Shown: piece after piece, positions 24,900 through 33,970 of the stretch
Position numbering within the stretch: the first letter of the stretch is position 1
Layout of the letters: each line of letters begins with the position of its first letter
Assembly: GCF_004137355.1 (NCBI RefSeq)
Contig: NZ_SDVB01000380.1
Coordinates: 186,001-250,000 of the forward strand
DNA length: 64,000 bases
Direction of reading: 5' to 3'
DNA from: Ciceribacter ferrooxidans
GTDB taxonomy: Bacteria > Pseudomonadota > Alphaproteobacteria > Rhizobiales > Rhizobiaceae
The notes under the pieces: generated by a model
Database searches by the model: none
What the model was told of the DNA's origin: nothing
The model's input: the letters and a program-made list of their open reading frames with translations, nothing else
Made by a program: the position numbers and the translations under genes

Positions 24900-26093
24900 T
24901 TAGTTGGTGAGCCGGGTCATGGTCTCCGTCGCCTTTTCGCCGATCTCCTTGAAGGCGGCGACGAGGTCGGCGGCGTTCTGGGCGTCGAAATAGTGCGACG
25001 TGTCGGTTGCGCAGTACTGCAGGAGAGCCTGTCCCCGGTCCGGCGCCATGAACGCGATGGTGTAGATCTCGATGCCTGCCGTCTTCGCTGAGTCGCAGGT
25101 CTTCTTCGTCGCGGTGTCTGCGCTCGTATAGTTGTTGTCACCGTCGGTCATGAAGACGATGAACTTACTCGGATTCGTCTCGCCGTTCATCTTCTGATGG
25201 GCAGTGTTCTCGCCGCTGCCGGCAAGCGCATTGTAGGCCGTCGCCATGGCGGACGACGAATCAGTGCCGCCCGTGGCGGTCAGGGCGTTGACGTAGCTGA
25301 CGACGCCTGTGGTGCCCCAAGCGAACGAGGTCGGCGTCTGCATATAACTGTTGTAGGAGACGGCGGCCGTGCGGACGTATTTGGCGTCCGGATCGGCGGT
25401 GTCGAGCTGGGTCGCCAGGTCGTTGACCGCCAGCTTCAGCGCTTCGATCTTGGTGTAATACTTCGTGCACGAATAGGCTTTGCCTTTTCGCGAGTAGCAC
25501 GTCCCGGTGTAGGTCTCGTTCGTGTTCTCGCCCATCGAGCCCGAGCGGTCGAGGACCATGTACATCGAAAGCGGGTTCTTCGTCTCGGCCGTGGCGCTCT
25601 GCGCCGAACTGGACACGTTCACCCTGACGGTTTCGTAGCCGAGGAGACGGGTGAGCGGCGTCATCGGCACGTCGTAATAGCCGTTCACCGTCACGTCGTA
25701 GATCTCGCCGGAGCCGTTCGGTGTGCGCTCGACCATGCCGACGGCAGCTTCCTCGAGCTTGGCCTGCATCTCTTCTTCCGTCAGGCCGAGTTCGTCCGCA
25801 CTCGGTGCGATGCTGTTCGCCGTCTGCGCCGCCATGAACTGCTTGGCGAGTGCGATCGCCTCGGCGTCCGTGAGACCCCTGCCGGACATCCCTGTCGCCG
25901 CCGCGAGAGCGGCGGAATCCGCCGCATCCTGCAGGGCGCCCTTGACCTGGACGAGCTTGGTCAGGTCCATCGCCACACCGGCCGCGGCAAGGGAAACCGG
26001 CAGAAGCAGCGCGGTCATCACGCCGAAATTGCCACTGCGATCCTTCAGGAAACGCAAAGAGGTACGCGCATTCTCACCGAGGCCGATCATCAT
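24900..26093 (-). CDS. TadG-like pilus-assembly protein with von Willebrand factor A domain
   Basis: The 397-residue protein has an N-terminal anchor (about residues 25-45) in the TadE/TadG context RSGNFGVMTALLLPVSLAAA, followed by VQVKGALQDAADSAALAAAT, typical of Flp/Tad pilus proteins of the TadG type. The rest is a vWA domain with a full MIDAS: DRSGSM, the threonine in ATGGTDSSS, and the aspartate of FMTDGDN. It is probably secreted or membrane-anchored on the periplasmic side. No other tad genes are adjacent, so it may be an orphan copy serving a distant locus. Cysteines in GTCYSRKGKAYSC may form a disulfide. Confidence 0.85.
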   Translation of the reverse strand: MMIGLGENARTSLRFLKDRSGNFGVMTALLLPVSLAAAGVAMDLTKLVQVKGALQDAADSAALAAATGMSGRGLTDAEAIALAKQFMAAQTANSIAPSADELGLTEEEMQAKLEEAAVGMVERTPNGSGEIYDVTVNGYYDVPMTPLTRLLGYETVRVNVSSSAQSATAETKNPLSMYMVLDRSGSMGENTNETYTGTCYSRKGKAYSCTKYYTKIEALKLAVNDLATQLDTADPDAKYVRTAAVSYNSYMQTPTSFAWGTTGVVSYVNALTATGGTDSSSAMATAYNALAGSGENTAHQKMNGETNPSKFIVFMTDGDNNYTSADTATKKTCDSAKTAGIEIYTIAFMAPDRGQALLQYCATDTSHYFDAQNAADLVAAFKEIGEKATETMTRLTN

Positions 26094-26204
26094 GTTCTTC
26101 CATCGTAGAAAAGGTGATGGAAATCTAATAGGCGGGAGAACTTCGTTTAGACTTAAACGAAATAGTAAAATTTTAGCGAAAGCTCCTTTAGGCCTTCGCT
26201 TTCG

Positions 26205-27083
26205 CTACACCGTCGGAATGACGTCGACCGCCTGGATCGTCTGTTGCCCGCCGTAGCTCTTGAGAACGCCGATGACGGGTGCAACGTCGCTGTAGTCACG
26301 ACCGAAGGCGACGACGATGTGGTCGCTCCCGGCGGCGATGTCATTGGTCGGATCGAGTTCGATCCATCCGGTCGACTTGCCGCACCAGACGCGGACCCAG
26401 GCGTGCATCGCATCTGCGCCCTCGAGCCGTTGCTGGCCGGGCGGCGGGATCGTGCGCAGGAAGCCGCTGACATAGCCGGCGGGAATGCCGAGGCTCCTCA
26501 GCGCAACGATCATCACATGGGCGAAATCCTGGCAGACGCCTCTCTTCAGAGCAAAGGCATCCTTCGGCGATGTATCGACCGTAGTAGCGTCCGGGTCATA
26601 GCGGAAGTCGGCATGGATCCTTGCGCAGAGGCCTTCTGCGATCTGCCGCACCGTCCGGTCCGCATCGAGGCCCGCGCGGGCATAGCCCGCAATCGCCGCC
26701 ACGTCGCCGAGGCGAGGGCTCGGTCCCAGGAAATGATGCGGAGAGCCTGCGTCGAGGGACCACAGGGCCACGAGCTCTTCCGCAAGGCCTTCGAGCGTCG
26801 GGGAAAAGTCCACCTGGATCGGCTGGGCATCGATGATCACCCGCGCCTGCATGCGGATGTCGAGCCGCTGGTGTGGGGAGCGCAGAGCGATTGTCGTGGC
26901 CGGATGGCCGAAGAAATCGGTGAAGCGCGTGGTCTCGTCAGGTTTCGGCTCGATCGTCACCGCGCCGGCAACCAGCCGCTGCCTGCCGGGCAGGGAGAGT
27001 GGCAGCACCCGCAGGATGTGGTGCGATCCGGAGGCGGGAACGTCGTAGCGATAGCCCATGTGAAGCGAGAGATCGTACTGCAT
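26205..27083 (-). CDS. Transglutaminase-like cysteine protease family protein
   Basis: The 292-residue protein has an N-terminal beta domain (residues 1-100) and a transglutaminase core. The catalytic Cys is in KRGVCQDFAHVMIVALRSLG, His in DAMHAWVRVW and Asp in GWIELDPTND. It starts 3 bases after the ATP-grasp/alpha-E gene. This arrangement is conserved in many bacteria and has been proposed from genome context to be part of a peptide ligation and cleavage system; the substrate is unknown. No signal peptide is seen, so a cytoplasmic location is likely. Confidence 0.9.
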   Translation of the reverse strand: MQYDLSLHMGYRYDVPASGSHHILRVLPLSLPGRQRLVAGAVTIEPKPDETTRFTDFFGHPATTIALRSPHQRLDIRMQARVIIDAQPIQVDFSPTLEGLAEELVALWSLDAGSPHHFLGPSPRLGDVAAIAGYARAGLDADRTVRQIAEGLCARIHADFRYDPDATTVDTSPKDAFALKRGVCQDFAHVMIVALRSLGIPAGYVSGFLRTIPPPGQQRLEGADAMHAWVRVWCGKSTGWIELDPTNDIAAGSDHIVVAFGRDYSDVAPVIGVLKSYGGQQTIQAVDVIPTV

Positions 27084-27086
27084 CGG

Positions 27087-29498
27087 CTATCCGAGATAGG
27101 TTCGGGCGAGCATGTCCGACAGCCGCTCCAGATCGCGCTCGAAGTCGCGATAGACGCTGCTGTCCATCATGTCCGCCGTCATGACGGAGAGGCTCGACTG
27201 CAGCCGCGTCGCTTCGCGAAGCAGTGGCGACATCTGGCCGTTCACCCGGGCACCGGGGAGCTGTTCCACCTCTGTGCGGATTTCGTTCAGCTGGAAAAGG
27301 ATCGAGCGCGGGTTCAAGGGATCGAGCGCCAGGAGATCGGTCACGGTCAGGCGCGTGGTGCTGACATTGTAACGGCGGCGGTGGGTCATGACGTTGTCGC
27401 CGATTTCGAGCGCCATGTCGAAGGCACCGTCCGGAGCGCCGTCGCCGGTCATGTGTCCGAGCAGGCGCGTCATGTGAAGGCCGCGCTCCAGATAGCGTCC
27501 GATCGCGAGGAAGCGCCAGCCGGTGAAACGGTACATGTTCTCGTGCACCAGGCCGGCGAAGCCTGCGAGCTTGCGCAGCAGGATGGTCATCGCGTGCGTG
27601 GCGTCGTCGCCCGGTCTCACCGTCTCGCGGAAGCGTCGGGCGGTCTTCGCGAGATCGTTGAGTGCGAGCCAGCCGTCCGGAGAAAAGCGGTCGCGGATGT
27701 TGCTTGCGGAATAGACGGCGCTGTCGACATTGGCGACGAGGCTCTCCGGAACGCCACGGTCCATGGCTATGTCGAGCGTGGCGAGATAGCGCGTGACATA
27801 GGCGAGCAACGGCTGGTCGGGGTCGGCGGACTCGGCGAAGCGGGCATGCCAGGCGCGGAGAATGCGCAAGGCGCCTTCGGCCCGCTCGATGTAGCGGCCG
27901 AGCCAGTAGAGATTATCCGCGGCACGGCTCGGCAGGCTGCCCGGCATGTTGCGGGGCACTTCGGCGTCGGTCGGAAGCAGCGTCGTGGGCGCGACCGGAT
28001 TGGCGCTGACGATCCAGACGTCGGCGGCGCCGCCGCCCGACTGCATGGCGATCGCCGCCGCATCGCTGCCGTTGCCGATGCGGGCGAATCCCCCCGGCAT
28101 GATCTGCCAGCCGTCCCGTGTCCGGGCGGCGTAGACCCGCAGGCTCATCGGCCGCGGCGTGAGCTTGCCCTCCACCATCGCCGGCGTGGTCGAGAGCGTG
28201 ACGGCTTCCTGACCGACAAGCCGGGCCCCGTCGGAGGAGAGCCATTCCGTGATCGAGTGGCGCGCGCTGTTGCGCAGCGTCGAGCCGAGCACCGACTGGC
28301 CATTGTCGTCGAAGAACGGCAGCCGCGAGTAGGCCGGGCCGATCACCATGCGGTCGATGTTGGCGGCGACATGGGCGCGCTCCGTCGTCTGGCCGCACCA
28401 CCACGTCGCGATCGAGGGTAGGGCAAGGTCCTCGCCGAGAAGCCGGCGGCAGATGCCGGGAATGAAGGCGAGCAGGGCGCGGGTTTCGAGGATGCCGGAG
28501 CCGAGCGCGTTGACGAAGGAGACCGCGCCGTTGCGCACGGCCTGCACCATGCCGGGCGTGCCGATGCGCGAATCCTGGTCGAGTTCCAGCGGGTCGGCAT
28601 AGGCCGCATCGAGCCGCCGCCAGAGCACGCTGACCGGCTTCAGCCCCGCGACGGTCCGTACCATCACGCGTCCGTCGACGATGGCGAGGTCCTCGCCTTC
28701 GAGGAGCATGATGCCGAGATAGCGGGCGATGAAGGCATGTTCGAAATAGGTTTCGTTGGCAGGACCCGGGGTAAGCACCGCGACGCGATCCTCGGAACCC
28801 TGCCGCTGCTCCATCAGCGTCTCGCGGAAGGCGCCGAAGAAGGACGCGAGGCGATGCACGCGGGTTTCGCCGTAGAGTTCCGCGAAAGCGCGGCTCGCCG
28901 CGACGCGGTTTTCCAGCGCAAAGCCCGCCCCGGACGGCGCCTGCGTGCGATCGGCGAGCACCCACCAGTTGCCGTCGGGCCCGCGGCCGATTTCGAAGGA
29001 GCAGAAGTGCAGGAAATGGCCGCTGGCAGGCCGCACACCGACGAGCGGGCGCAGGAATTCCGCATTGCCGGCGATCAGCGCCGGCGGCAGGAAGCCTTCC
29101 TGCACGAGCCTGTTCTCGCCGTAGATGTCCGCGGCGATTGCCTCGAGCAGGTCGGCGCGCTGGACGAGCCCCTCGGCGATCGATTGCCATTCCTTCTCGT
29201 CGATCAGGACCGGGATGTGCGAGAAGGGCCAGGCGCGATCGCTGCCGCCGGTCGCCCCGTAGGCGCGATAGAAGACGCCGGCATCGCGGAGATAACGGTC
29301 GGCGCGGGCGAAGCGTTCGTGCAGTTCGTGATCCGGCATCGCATCGATCGCCGAAACGAAGGAACGCCAGACCGGACGGATATTGCCCGAGGGATCGACC
29401 ATTTCGTCGGCCACTCCCGGCAGCGGGTGGTATCCTGCCGTTCGTCCCGCTCCGATCTCGTCTGCCGTGGCATCGGCCGCGGCCGGAAGGCTCGTCAT
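27087..29498 (-). CDS. Circularly permuted ATP-grasp protein fused to alpha-E domain
   Basis: The 803-residue fusion has a circularly permuted ATP-grasp type 2 domain over about residues 70-480, with AVLTPGPANETYFEHAFIAR, GIMLLEGEDLAIVDGRVMVR and GSGILETRALLAFIPGICRR. The alpha-helical alpha-E domain follows from about residue 500 (SRAADNLYWLGRYIERAEGA) to the end. In many genomes the two domains are separate adjacent genes. The ATP-grasp part is expected to make amide bonds using ATP; the product is not known. The ATG at 29498 with GGAAAGAAAG before it is preferred to a TTG at 29510. Confidence 0.9.
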   Translation of the reverse strand: MTSLPAAADATADEIGAGRTAGYHPLPGVADEMVDPSGNIRPVWRSFVSAIDAMPDHELHERFARADRYLRDAGVFYRAYGATGGSDRAWPFSHIPVLIDEKEWQSIAEGLVQRADLLEAIAADIYGENRLVQEGFLPPALIAGNAEFLRPLVGVRPASGHFLHFCSFEIGRGPDGNWWVLADRTQAPSGAGFALENRVAASRAFAELYGETRVHRLASFFGAFRETLMEQRQGSEDRVAVLTPGPANETYFEHAFIARYLGIMLLEGEDLAIVDGRVMVRTVAGLKPVSVLWRRLDAAYADPLELDQDSRIGTPGMVQAVRNGAVSFVNALGSGILETRALLAFIPGICRRLLGEDLALPSIATWWCGQTTERAHVAANIDRMVIGPAYSRLPFFDDNGQSVLGSTLRNSARHSITEWLSSDGARLVGQEAVTLSTTPAMVEGKLTPRPMSLRVYAARTRDGWQIMPGGFARIGNGSDAAAIAMQSGGGAADVWIVSANPVAPTTLLPTDAEVPRNMPGSLPSRAADNLYWLGRYIERAEGALRILRAWHARFAESADPDQPLLAYVTRYLATLDIAMDRGVPESLVANVDSAVYSASNIRDRFSPDGWLALNDLAKTARRFRETVRPGDDATHAMTILLRKLAGFAGLVHENMYRFTGWRFLAIGRYLERGLHMTRLLGHMTGDGAPDGAFDMALEIGDNVMTHRRRYNVSTTRLTVTDLLALDPLNPRSILFQLNEIRTEVEQLPGARVNGQMSPLLREATRLQSSLSVMTADMMDSSVYRDFERDLERLSDMLARTYLG

Positions 29499-29693
29499 CT
29501 TTCTTTCCAAGGTCCCCAGGCGCTCAGACGCTCCTTGTCCGTGGCCCGGCTATAGCCGAGACGGTCATCGCCGACAATCCGGGAGAGAGTGCCTGCCGGA
29601 AAAGCCCGATGCAAGTCTTCGCGAGACGGGAACTCGTAGCGGGTGACCGTCGCCGCCGGAAAGGTGGACGGCGGCGGTCTCGGGTGTGCGGTC

Positions 29694-31121
29694 TCAGCTG
29701 CGGCCGAATTCGTCGACGATGCGGATGATGTCGTCTTCGCCGAGATAGGAGCCGGTCTGGATTTCGATCATCTCGAGGAGGATCTTGCCCGGATTGCCGA
29801 GCCGGTGGACGGCGCCCTGCGGAATGTAGATCGACTCGTTCTCGTGCAGGATCGTCACCTTGTCGTCGATCGTCACCTCGGCCGTGCCCTTGACGCAGAT
29901 CCAGTGCTCGGAGCGGTGATAATGCTTCTGCAGCGAGAGCTTCTTGCCGGGGTGCACGAAGAGCCGTTTGACCTGGAAGCGCTCGCCGTTGAGGACGGAG
30001 GTGTAGCCGCCCCAGGGACGCAGCGAGGTCGGATGGTTTTCCGTCAGGTGCGCCGTCTGCTTCTTCGCGGCGAGCGTCTTGACCAGATTGCCGACCTCCT
30101 GGCTTTCGTCGAGGCGGCCGACATAGACGGCATCTTCGCTGGCGATCACGGCGACGCCGTCCATGCCCTGGACCGCCAGATGGGCATGGCGCGACATCAC
30201 CAACGAGTTGCGGGTGTTGACGAGGGTGGCGTTGCCGGCGACGACGTTGCCGTCTGCATCGGGATTGCCGAGTTTCCAGATCGCATCCCAGCTGCCGAGG
30301 TCCGACCAGGTGATCGGTGCCGGCACGAGCGCGACGTTCGGGGTTTTTTCCATCACCGCGTAGTCGATCGATATGCTGGGGCTCTTGGCGAAGCCTGCCG
30401 TTCCGAGGCGGACGAAGTCGAGGTCGGTGGCCGCCTCGGCAACCGCCTCCTCGGCTGCGGCCAGAACCTCCGGTGCGTGCTGGCGCAGTTCGGCGAGCAT
30501 CTGGCCCGCCGTGCACATGAACATGCCGGAGTTCCAGAAATGGCCGCCGGCCTCGAGCATCTTCTGCGCGTTTTCGGCCTGCGGCTTTTCGACAAAGCGC
30601 TTCACCGTATGGGCGCCGCCCGGCAAGGCCTTCCCCATCTCGATATAGCCGTAGCCGGTCGCGGGTTCGGTGGGCGTGATGCCGAAGGTGACGATCTTGC
30701 CCTGGCGCGCCGCTTCCGTCGCGGTCTCGACGCAGCGCGTATAGGTTTCGTCTGCGATGATTTCATGGTCGGACGGCAGGATCTGCATCACCACGTGATT
30801 GCCGAAGTCGCGAGCGACGATGACGGCCGCGACGGCGATGGCCGCCGCCGTGTTGCGCGCCTCCGGTTCGAGGATGATGCCGGAGAGAGGCACGCCCAAT
30901 TCGCGGGCCTGTTCGGCGACGAGGAAACGGAATTCGTCGTTGGTGATGACCAAGGGCGGCTCATAGGTCTGCGTGTCGGCGACACGGTCCAGAGTTCCCT
31001 GGAACAAGGTCTTGTCGCCGATCAGCCGTATGAACTGCTTTGCGGCGGTCGCCCGGGACAACGGCCAGAGGCGGGTTCCCTTGCCACCGGCCATCACGAC
31101 GGGAACGATCTTGTAGGTCAT
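29694..31121 (-). CDS. manC: Mannose-1-phosphate guanylyltransferase / mannose-6-phosphate isomerase
   Basis: The 475-residue bifunctional type II enzyme has an N-terminal nucleotidyltransferase (VMAGGKGTRLWPLSRATAAK at residue 9 onward, with FVEKP) and a C-terminal cupin isomerase domain (RPWGGYTSVL, PGKKLSLQKHYHRSEHWICV, IPQGAVHRLGN). It supplies GDP-mannose for polysaccharides or O-antigen. Paralogues named algA, xanB, noeJ and cpsB share this plan, so the symbol is by family. It is monocistronic as far as can be seen. Confidence 0.92.
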   Translation of the reverse strand: MTYKIVPVVMAGGKGTRLWPLSRATAAKQFIRLIGDKTLFQGTLDRVADTQTYEPPLVITNDEFRFLVAEQARELGVPLSGIILEPEARNTAAAIAVAAVIVARDFGNHVVMQILPSDHEIIADETYTRCVETATEAARQGKIVTFGITPTEPATGYGYIEMGKALPGGAHTVKRFVEKPQAENAQKMLEAGGHFWNSGMFMCTAGQMLAELRQHAPEVLAAAEEAVAEAATDLDFVRLGTAGFAKSPSISIDYAVMEKTPNVALVPAPITWSDLGSWDAIWKLGNPDADGNVVAGNATLVNTRNSLVMSRHAHLAVQGMDGVAVIASEDAVYVGRLDESQEVGNLVKTLAAKKQTAHLTENHPTSLRPWGGYTSVLNGERFQVKRLFVHPGKKLSLQKHYHRSEHWICVKGTAEVTIDDKVTILHENESIYIPQGAVHRLGNPGKILLEMIEIQTGSYLGEDDIIRIVDEFGRS

Positions 31122-31438
31122 TGCTGCATTGCCTTTCGTTGGGCGGACGTCGAACGTTCCTGCCGGACAGGCTCTTCACCACGGGGCGTCGGCCAAAGCT
31201 CGCTGCCGCTGCGGAACCTTGCTGATCCGGCTACCTCCGGTTTGTTGCATTTTTTCCCGGCCTGTCCAAGTCCGGGGGAGGCGGGAGAGCTATACATCCA
31301 AAAGGTGAACGGTTCTTTTGCACTTTCCTTCGAAGCCGACTTGATCCTCGCCGACGGGTGGGGAAAGGTCTTCGGGATCGAGTTTGTTCCGTTCGGCGAT
31401 GACCGGCCGCGCGCCTTCGAGGCAAGGGAGTAGGCAGG
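31122..31438. other. Intergenic region between divergent manC and alcohol dehydrogenase genes
   Basis: This region of 317 bases holds the promoters of two divergent genes. Open frames crossing it have no family resemblance. No clear palindrome or RNA element was found. Confidence 0.5.
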
Positions 31439-32422
31439 ATGAGAGCGATGGTGCTTCATGCGCCGGGTGAGCGGCTCCGGCTCGAAGAGCGGCCGGATCT
31501 CGAACCTGGCGAGGGCGAGATCGTCGCACGTGTCGAGGCCTGTGCCGTCTGCCGGACGGACCTGCACGTGGTCGACGGCGATCTGAAACAGCCGAAGCTT
31601 CCCCTGGTGCCGGGGCACGAGGTGGTCGGTATCGTCTCGAAGGTCGGTCGTGGCGTCCGGAACCTCGAGGTCGGGATGCGGATCGGCATCCCCTGGCTCG
31701 GGCACACCTGCGGCTCTTGTTCCTATTGCCGGGACGGGCGCGAGAACCTCTGCGACGACCCCGGCTTCACCGGTTATACGCGCGACGGCGGCTTCGCGAC
31801 CGAGATCAGAGCGGACGCGGCCTACTGCTTCCCGCTTGCCGGGTTCGACGATCCGGTCGCTGCCGCGCCACTGATGTGCGCCGGGCTCATCGGCTGGCGT
31901 TCACTGAAGATGGCGGGCGAGGGGAAGCGCATCGGGATCTACGGCTTCGGCGCTGCCGCACACATCATCGCGCAGGTCTGCCGCTATCAGGGCCGTCAAG
32001 TCTACGCGTTCACGCGCAAGGGTGACACGGCCGCACAGCAGATGGCGCTTTCGCTCGGAGCCGTCTGGGCCGGCGGGTCCGACGAGGCTCCGCCCAGTCT
32101 CCTCGACGCCGCGATCATCTTCGCCCCGGTCGGCGATCTCGTGCCGGCGGCGCTGCGGGTGGTGGCAAAGGGCGGCCGAGTCGTCTGCGGCGGCATCCAC
32201 ATGAGCGACATCCCGCAATTTCCCTACGAGATCCTCTGGGGCGAGCGCCAGATCCTCTCGGTTGCCAATCTCACGCGCAGCGACGCCGTCGAGTTCCTGG
32301 AACTCGCGCCTCGGGCGGGCGTCAGGACCACGACCACGGTCTATCCTCTCGAGCGCGCCAACGAGGCGCTCGACGATCTGCGCGCGGGTCGGTTCCAGGG
32401 TGCGGCCGTGCTCGTGCCGTAG
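31439..32422 (+). CDS. Zinc-dependent alcohol dehydrogenase family protein
   Basis: This 327-residue medium-chain dehydrogenase keeps the catalytic zinc ligands in AVCRTDLHVVDGDL and PLVPGHEVVGIV. The structural zinc loop is GHTCGSCSYCRDGRENLC with four cysteines. The nucleotide-binding region IGIYGFGAAAHIIAQVCRYQ follows. It resembles AdhP-like propanol-preferring enzymes acting on primary alcohols with NAD. The neighbouring MarR gene is convergent, so it is not in the same operon. Confidence 0.9.
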   Translation: MRAMVLHAPGERLRLEERPDLEPGEGEIVARVEACAVCRTDLHVVDGDLKQPKLPLVPGHEVVGIVSKVGRGVRNLEVGMRIGIPWLGHTCGSCSYCRDGRENLCDDPGFTGYTRDGGFATEIRADAAYCFPLAGFDDPVAAAPLMCAGLIGWRSLKMAGEGKRIGIYGFGAAAHIIAQVCRYQGRQVYAFTRKGDTAAQQMALSLGAVWAGGSDEAPPSLLDAAIIFAPVGDLVPAALRVVAKGGRVVCGGIHMSDIPQFPYEILWGERQILSVANLTRSDAVEFLELAPRAGVRTTTTVYPLERANEALDDLRAGRFQGAAVLVP

Positions 32423-32438
32423 ATGCTAGGCAGCGGGC

Positions 32439-32906
32439 CTATTGCTGCCAGTCGACCCGCAGCGGCGCCCGGCTTTTTTCGTTGGTATGATCGGCCACCT
32501 TGCGCAACAGGGAGACGAACTGCTCGCGTTCGGCATGTTCGAGAGCCCCCAGCAGTTCCTCCTGGAGGCGCCAGACGATTGGCCGGATCTTCTGCAACGT
32601 TTCCGTGCCACCTTCGGTCAGGTAGAGTCTGCGCGCACGCCGGTCGTTCGGATTCGTCTCGCGACGAACAAGCTCTTTCTGCACCAGACGGTCGATCACG
32701 CCGCCGATCGTCACCCGATCATAGGCGATGTGGCTTGCGACCGACGCCTGGTCGAGGCCCGGCGTGGAGTTGATGGCGATCAGCGCGGCATACTGCACCG
32801 GCGTCAGATCAAAGCCTTCTTTGGATGTTTCTTCGACAAACAACGATACAGTAACCTGATTCAGACGGCGAATCAGGTGCCCCGGCATTTCATAGATTTC
32901 CAGCAT
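32439..32906 (-). CDS. MarR family transcriptional regulator
   Basis: The 155-residue protein has the winged helix of MarR regulators: FDLTPVQYAALIAINSTPG, the recognition helix region DQASVASHIAYDRVTIGGVI, and the wing with ETNPNDRRARRLYLTEGG. Members usually repress neighbouring catabolic genes and release DNA on binding an aromatic ligand. Divergence from the FAA hydrolase gene makes that gene a plausible target. Confidence 0.92.
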   Translation of the reverse strand: MLEIYEMPGHLIRRLNQVTVSLFVEETSKEGFDLTPVQYAALIAINSTPGLDQASVASHIAYDRVTIGGVIDRLVQKELVRRETNPNDRRARRLYLTEGGTETLQKIRPIVWRLQEELLGALEHAEREQFVSLLRKVADHTNEKSRAPLRVDWQQ

Positions 32907-33226
32907 CTCGAAAATGTGCCCCCCACAGTTCGATTCCTTTCGTCTAGCGTCATTTGGGCGAACAAAAAAGACCTACCCGTGAGAGTTGACGGTAGCTCGT
33001 GCACAACGTTGTCAGCGATTTGATTTTTGGCAAGTATAACGCACGCATCGGTAATGAAATGCGCGTCAATGCATCCAAAGATTGCTTTTGTTCGCCGGAA
33101 GACGACCTGCCGCTCTCTCCAATGGTCCATCTCGAGTTTGCTTTTGCGCCGGAGGCGCCGCTGGTGCATACCTGAACGCGCATCCACCGGTTTGCAGATC
33201 CATGTTCGAGGAGCGAGCGAAGACAG
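32907..33226. promoter_or_regulatory. Divergent promoter region between marR-type gene and FAA hydrolase gene
   Basis: A stretch of 320 bases, richer in A and T than its surroundings, without a credible gene. An 11-bp inverted repeat, GGCGAACAAAA at 32957-32967 and TTTTGTTCGCC at 33086-33096, is separated by 118 bases. It could be coincidence or part of a looped operator; no compact MarR-type palindrome was recognised. Confidence 0.4.
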
Positions 33227-33922
33227 ATGAAGGCATTGTTCGAGATTTCGGCGCCGCCGCTGGTGCCGGTTGAGGGGGAAGAGGCCGGTTACCCCGTCCA
33301 CCGTATTTTCTGTGTCGGCCGCAATTATGCGGCGCACGCGGCTGAGATGGGCGCGGAGGTCGACCGGGAAGAGCCGTTCTACTTCACCAAGCCGGCGAGC
33401 GCGATCGTGCTTTCCGGGGCGGAAATTCCCTATCCGCCGGGAACGAGCAACCTGCATCATGAGATGGAGCTGGTGGTCGCGATCGGCGCACCGCTGTTCA
33501 AGGCGAGCACCGACGAGGCGACGAAGGCCGTCTACGGCTATGCCTGCGGCCTCGACATGACACGGCGCGACCTGCAGCAGGCGGCCCGCGTCAAGCAGCG
33601 GCCGTGGGATCTCGGCAAGGCCTTCGAAAATTCGGCGGTGATCGGCCGCATCACCAAGGCCGTGACCTTCCCTGGCGTCGGGGACCAGCGGATATGGCTG
33701 AAGGTCGGGGAGGAGATGCGGCAGGACGCGCGGCTTTCCGAACTGGTCTGGTCCGTCCCGGAACTGATCAGCCACCTGTCGCGGTACTACCACCTGAGAC
33801 AGGGCGACCTTCTCTATACGGGCACGCCCGCGGGCGTCGGCCCGGTCGTCGCCGGCGACAGGATCACCGGCGGCATCGACGGGCTCGAACCGGTCGAACT
33901 GTCGATCGGACCGGCCGAGTGA
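33227..33922 (+). CDS. Fumarylacetoacetate hydrolase family protein (fumarylpyruvate hydrolase-like)
   Basis: The 231-residue protein has the FAH core: RIFCVGRNYAAHAAEMG, EEPFYFTKPASAIV, the metal-binding glutamates in HHEMELVVAIG, the aspartate in CGLDMTRRDLQ, and KAFENSAVIG. Length and start match the short FAH group that includes fumarylpyruvate hydrolase (NagK) of the gentisate pathway, which splits fumarylpyruvate to fumarate and pyruvate. No gentisate dioxygenase is present in the window, so the substrate is inferred only from family. Confidence 0.88.
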   Translation: MKALFEISAPPLVPVEGEEAGYPVHRIFCVGRNYAAHAAEMGAEVDREEPFYFTKPASAIVLSGAEIPYPPGTSNLHHEMELVVAIGAPLFKASTDEATKAVYGYACGLDMTRRDLQQAARVKQRPWDLGKAFENSAVIGRITKAVTFPGVGDQRIWLKVGEEMRQDARLSELVWSVPELISHLSRYYHLRQGDLLYTGTPAGVGPVVAGDRITGGIDGLEPVELSIGPAE

Positions 33923-33970
33923 GGCAACGGCCGGTTCCGCTCACGGTGGAGGGACCGGCCGGCCATCCCG

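Noticed and set aside
29640-29693. GC-rich hairpin after manC as a terminator
   Set aside because: The stem is good but there is no T run on the minus strand, so it was not called.
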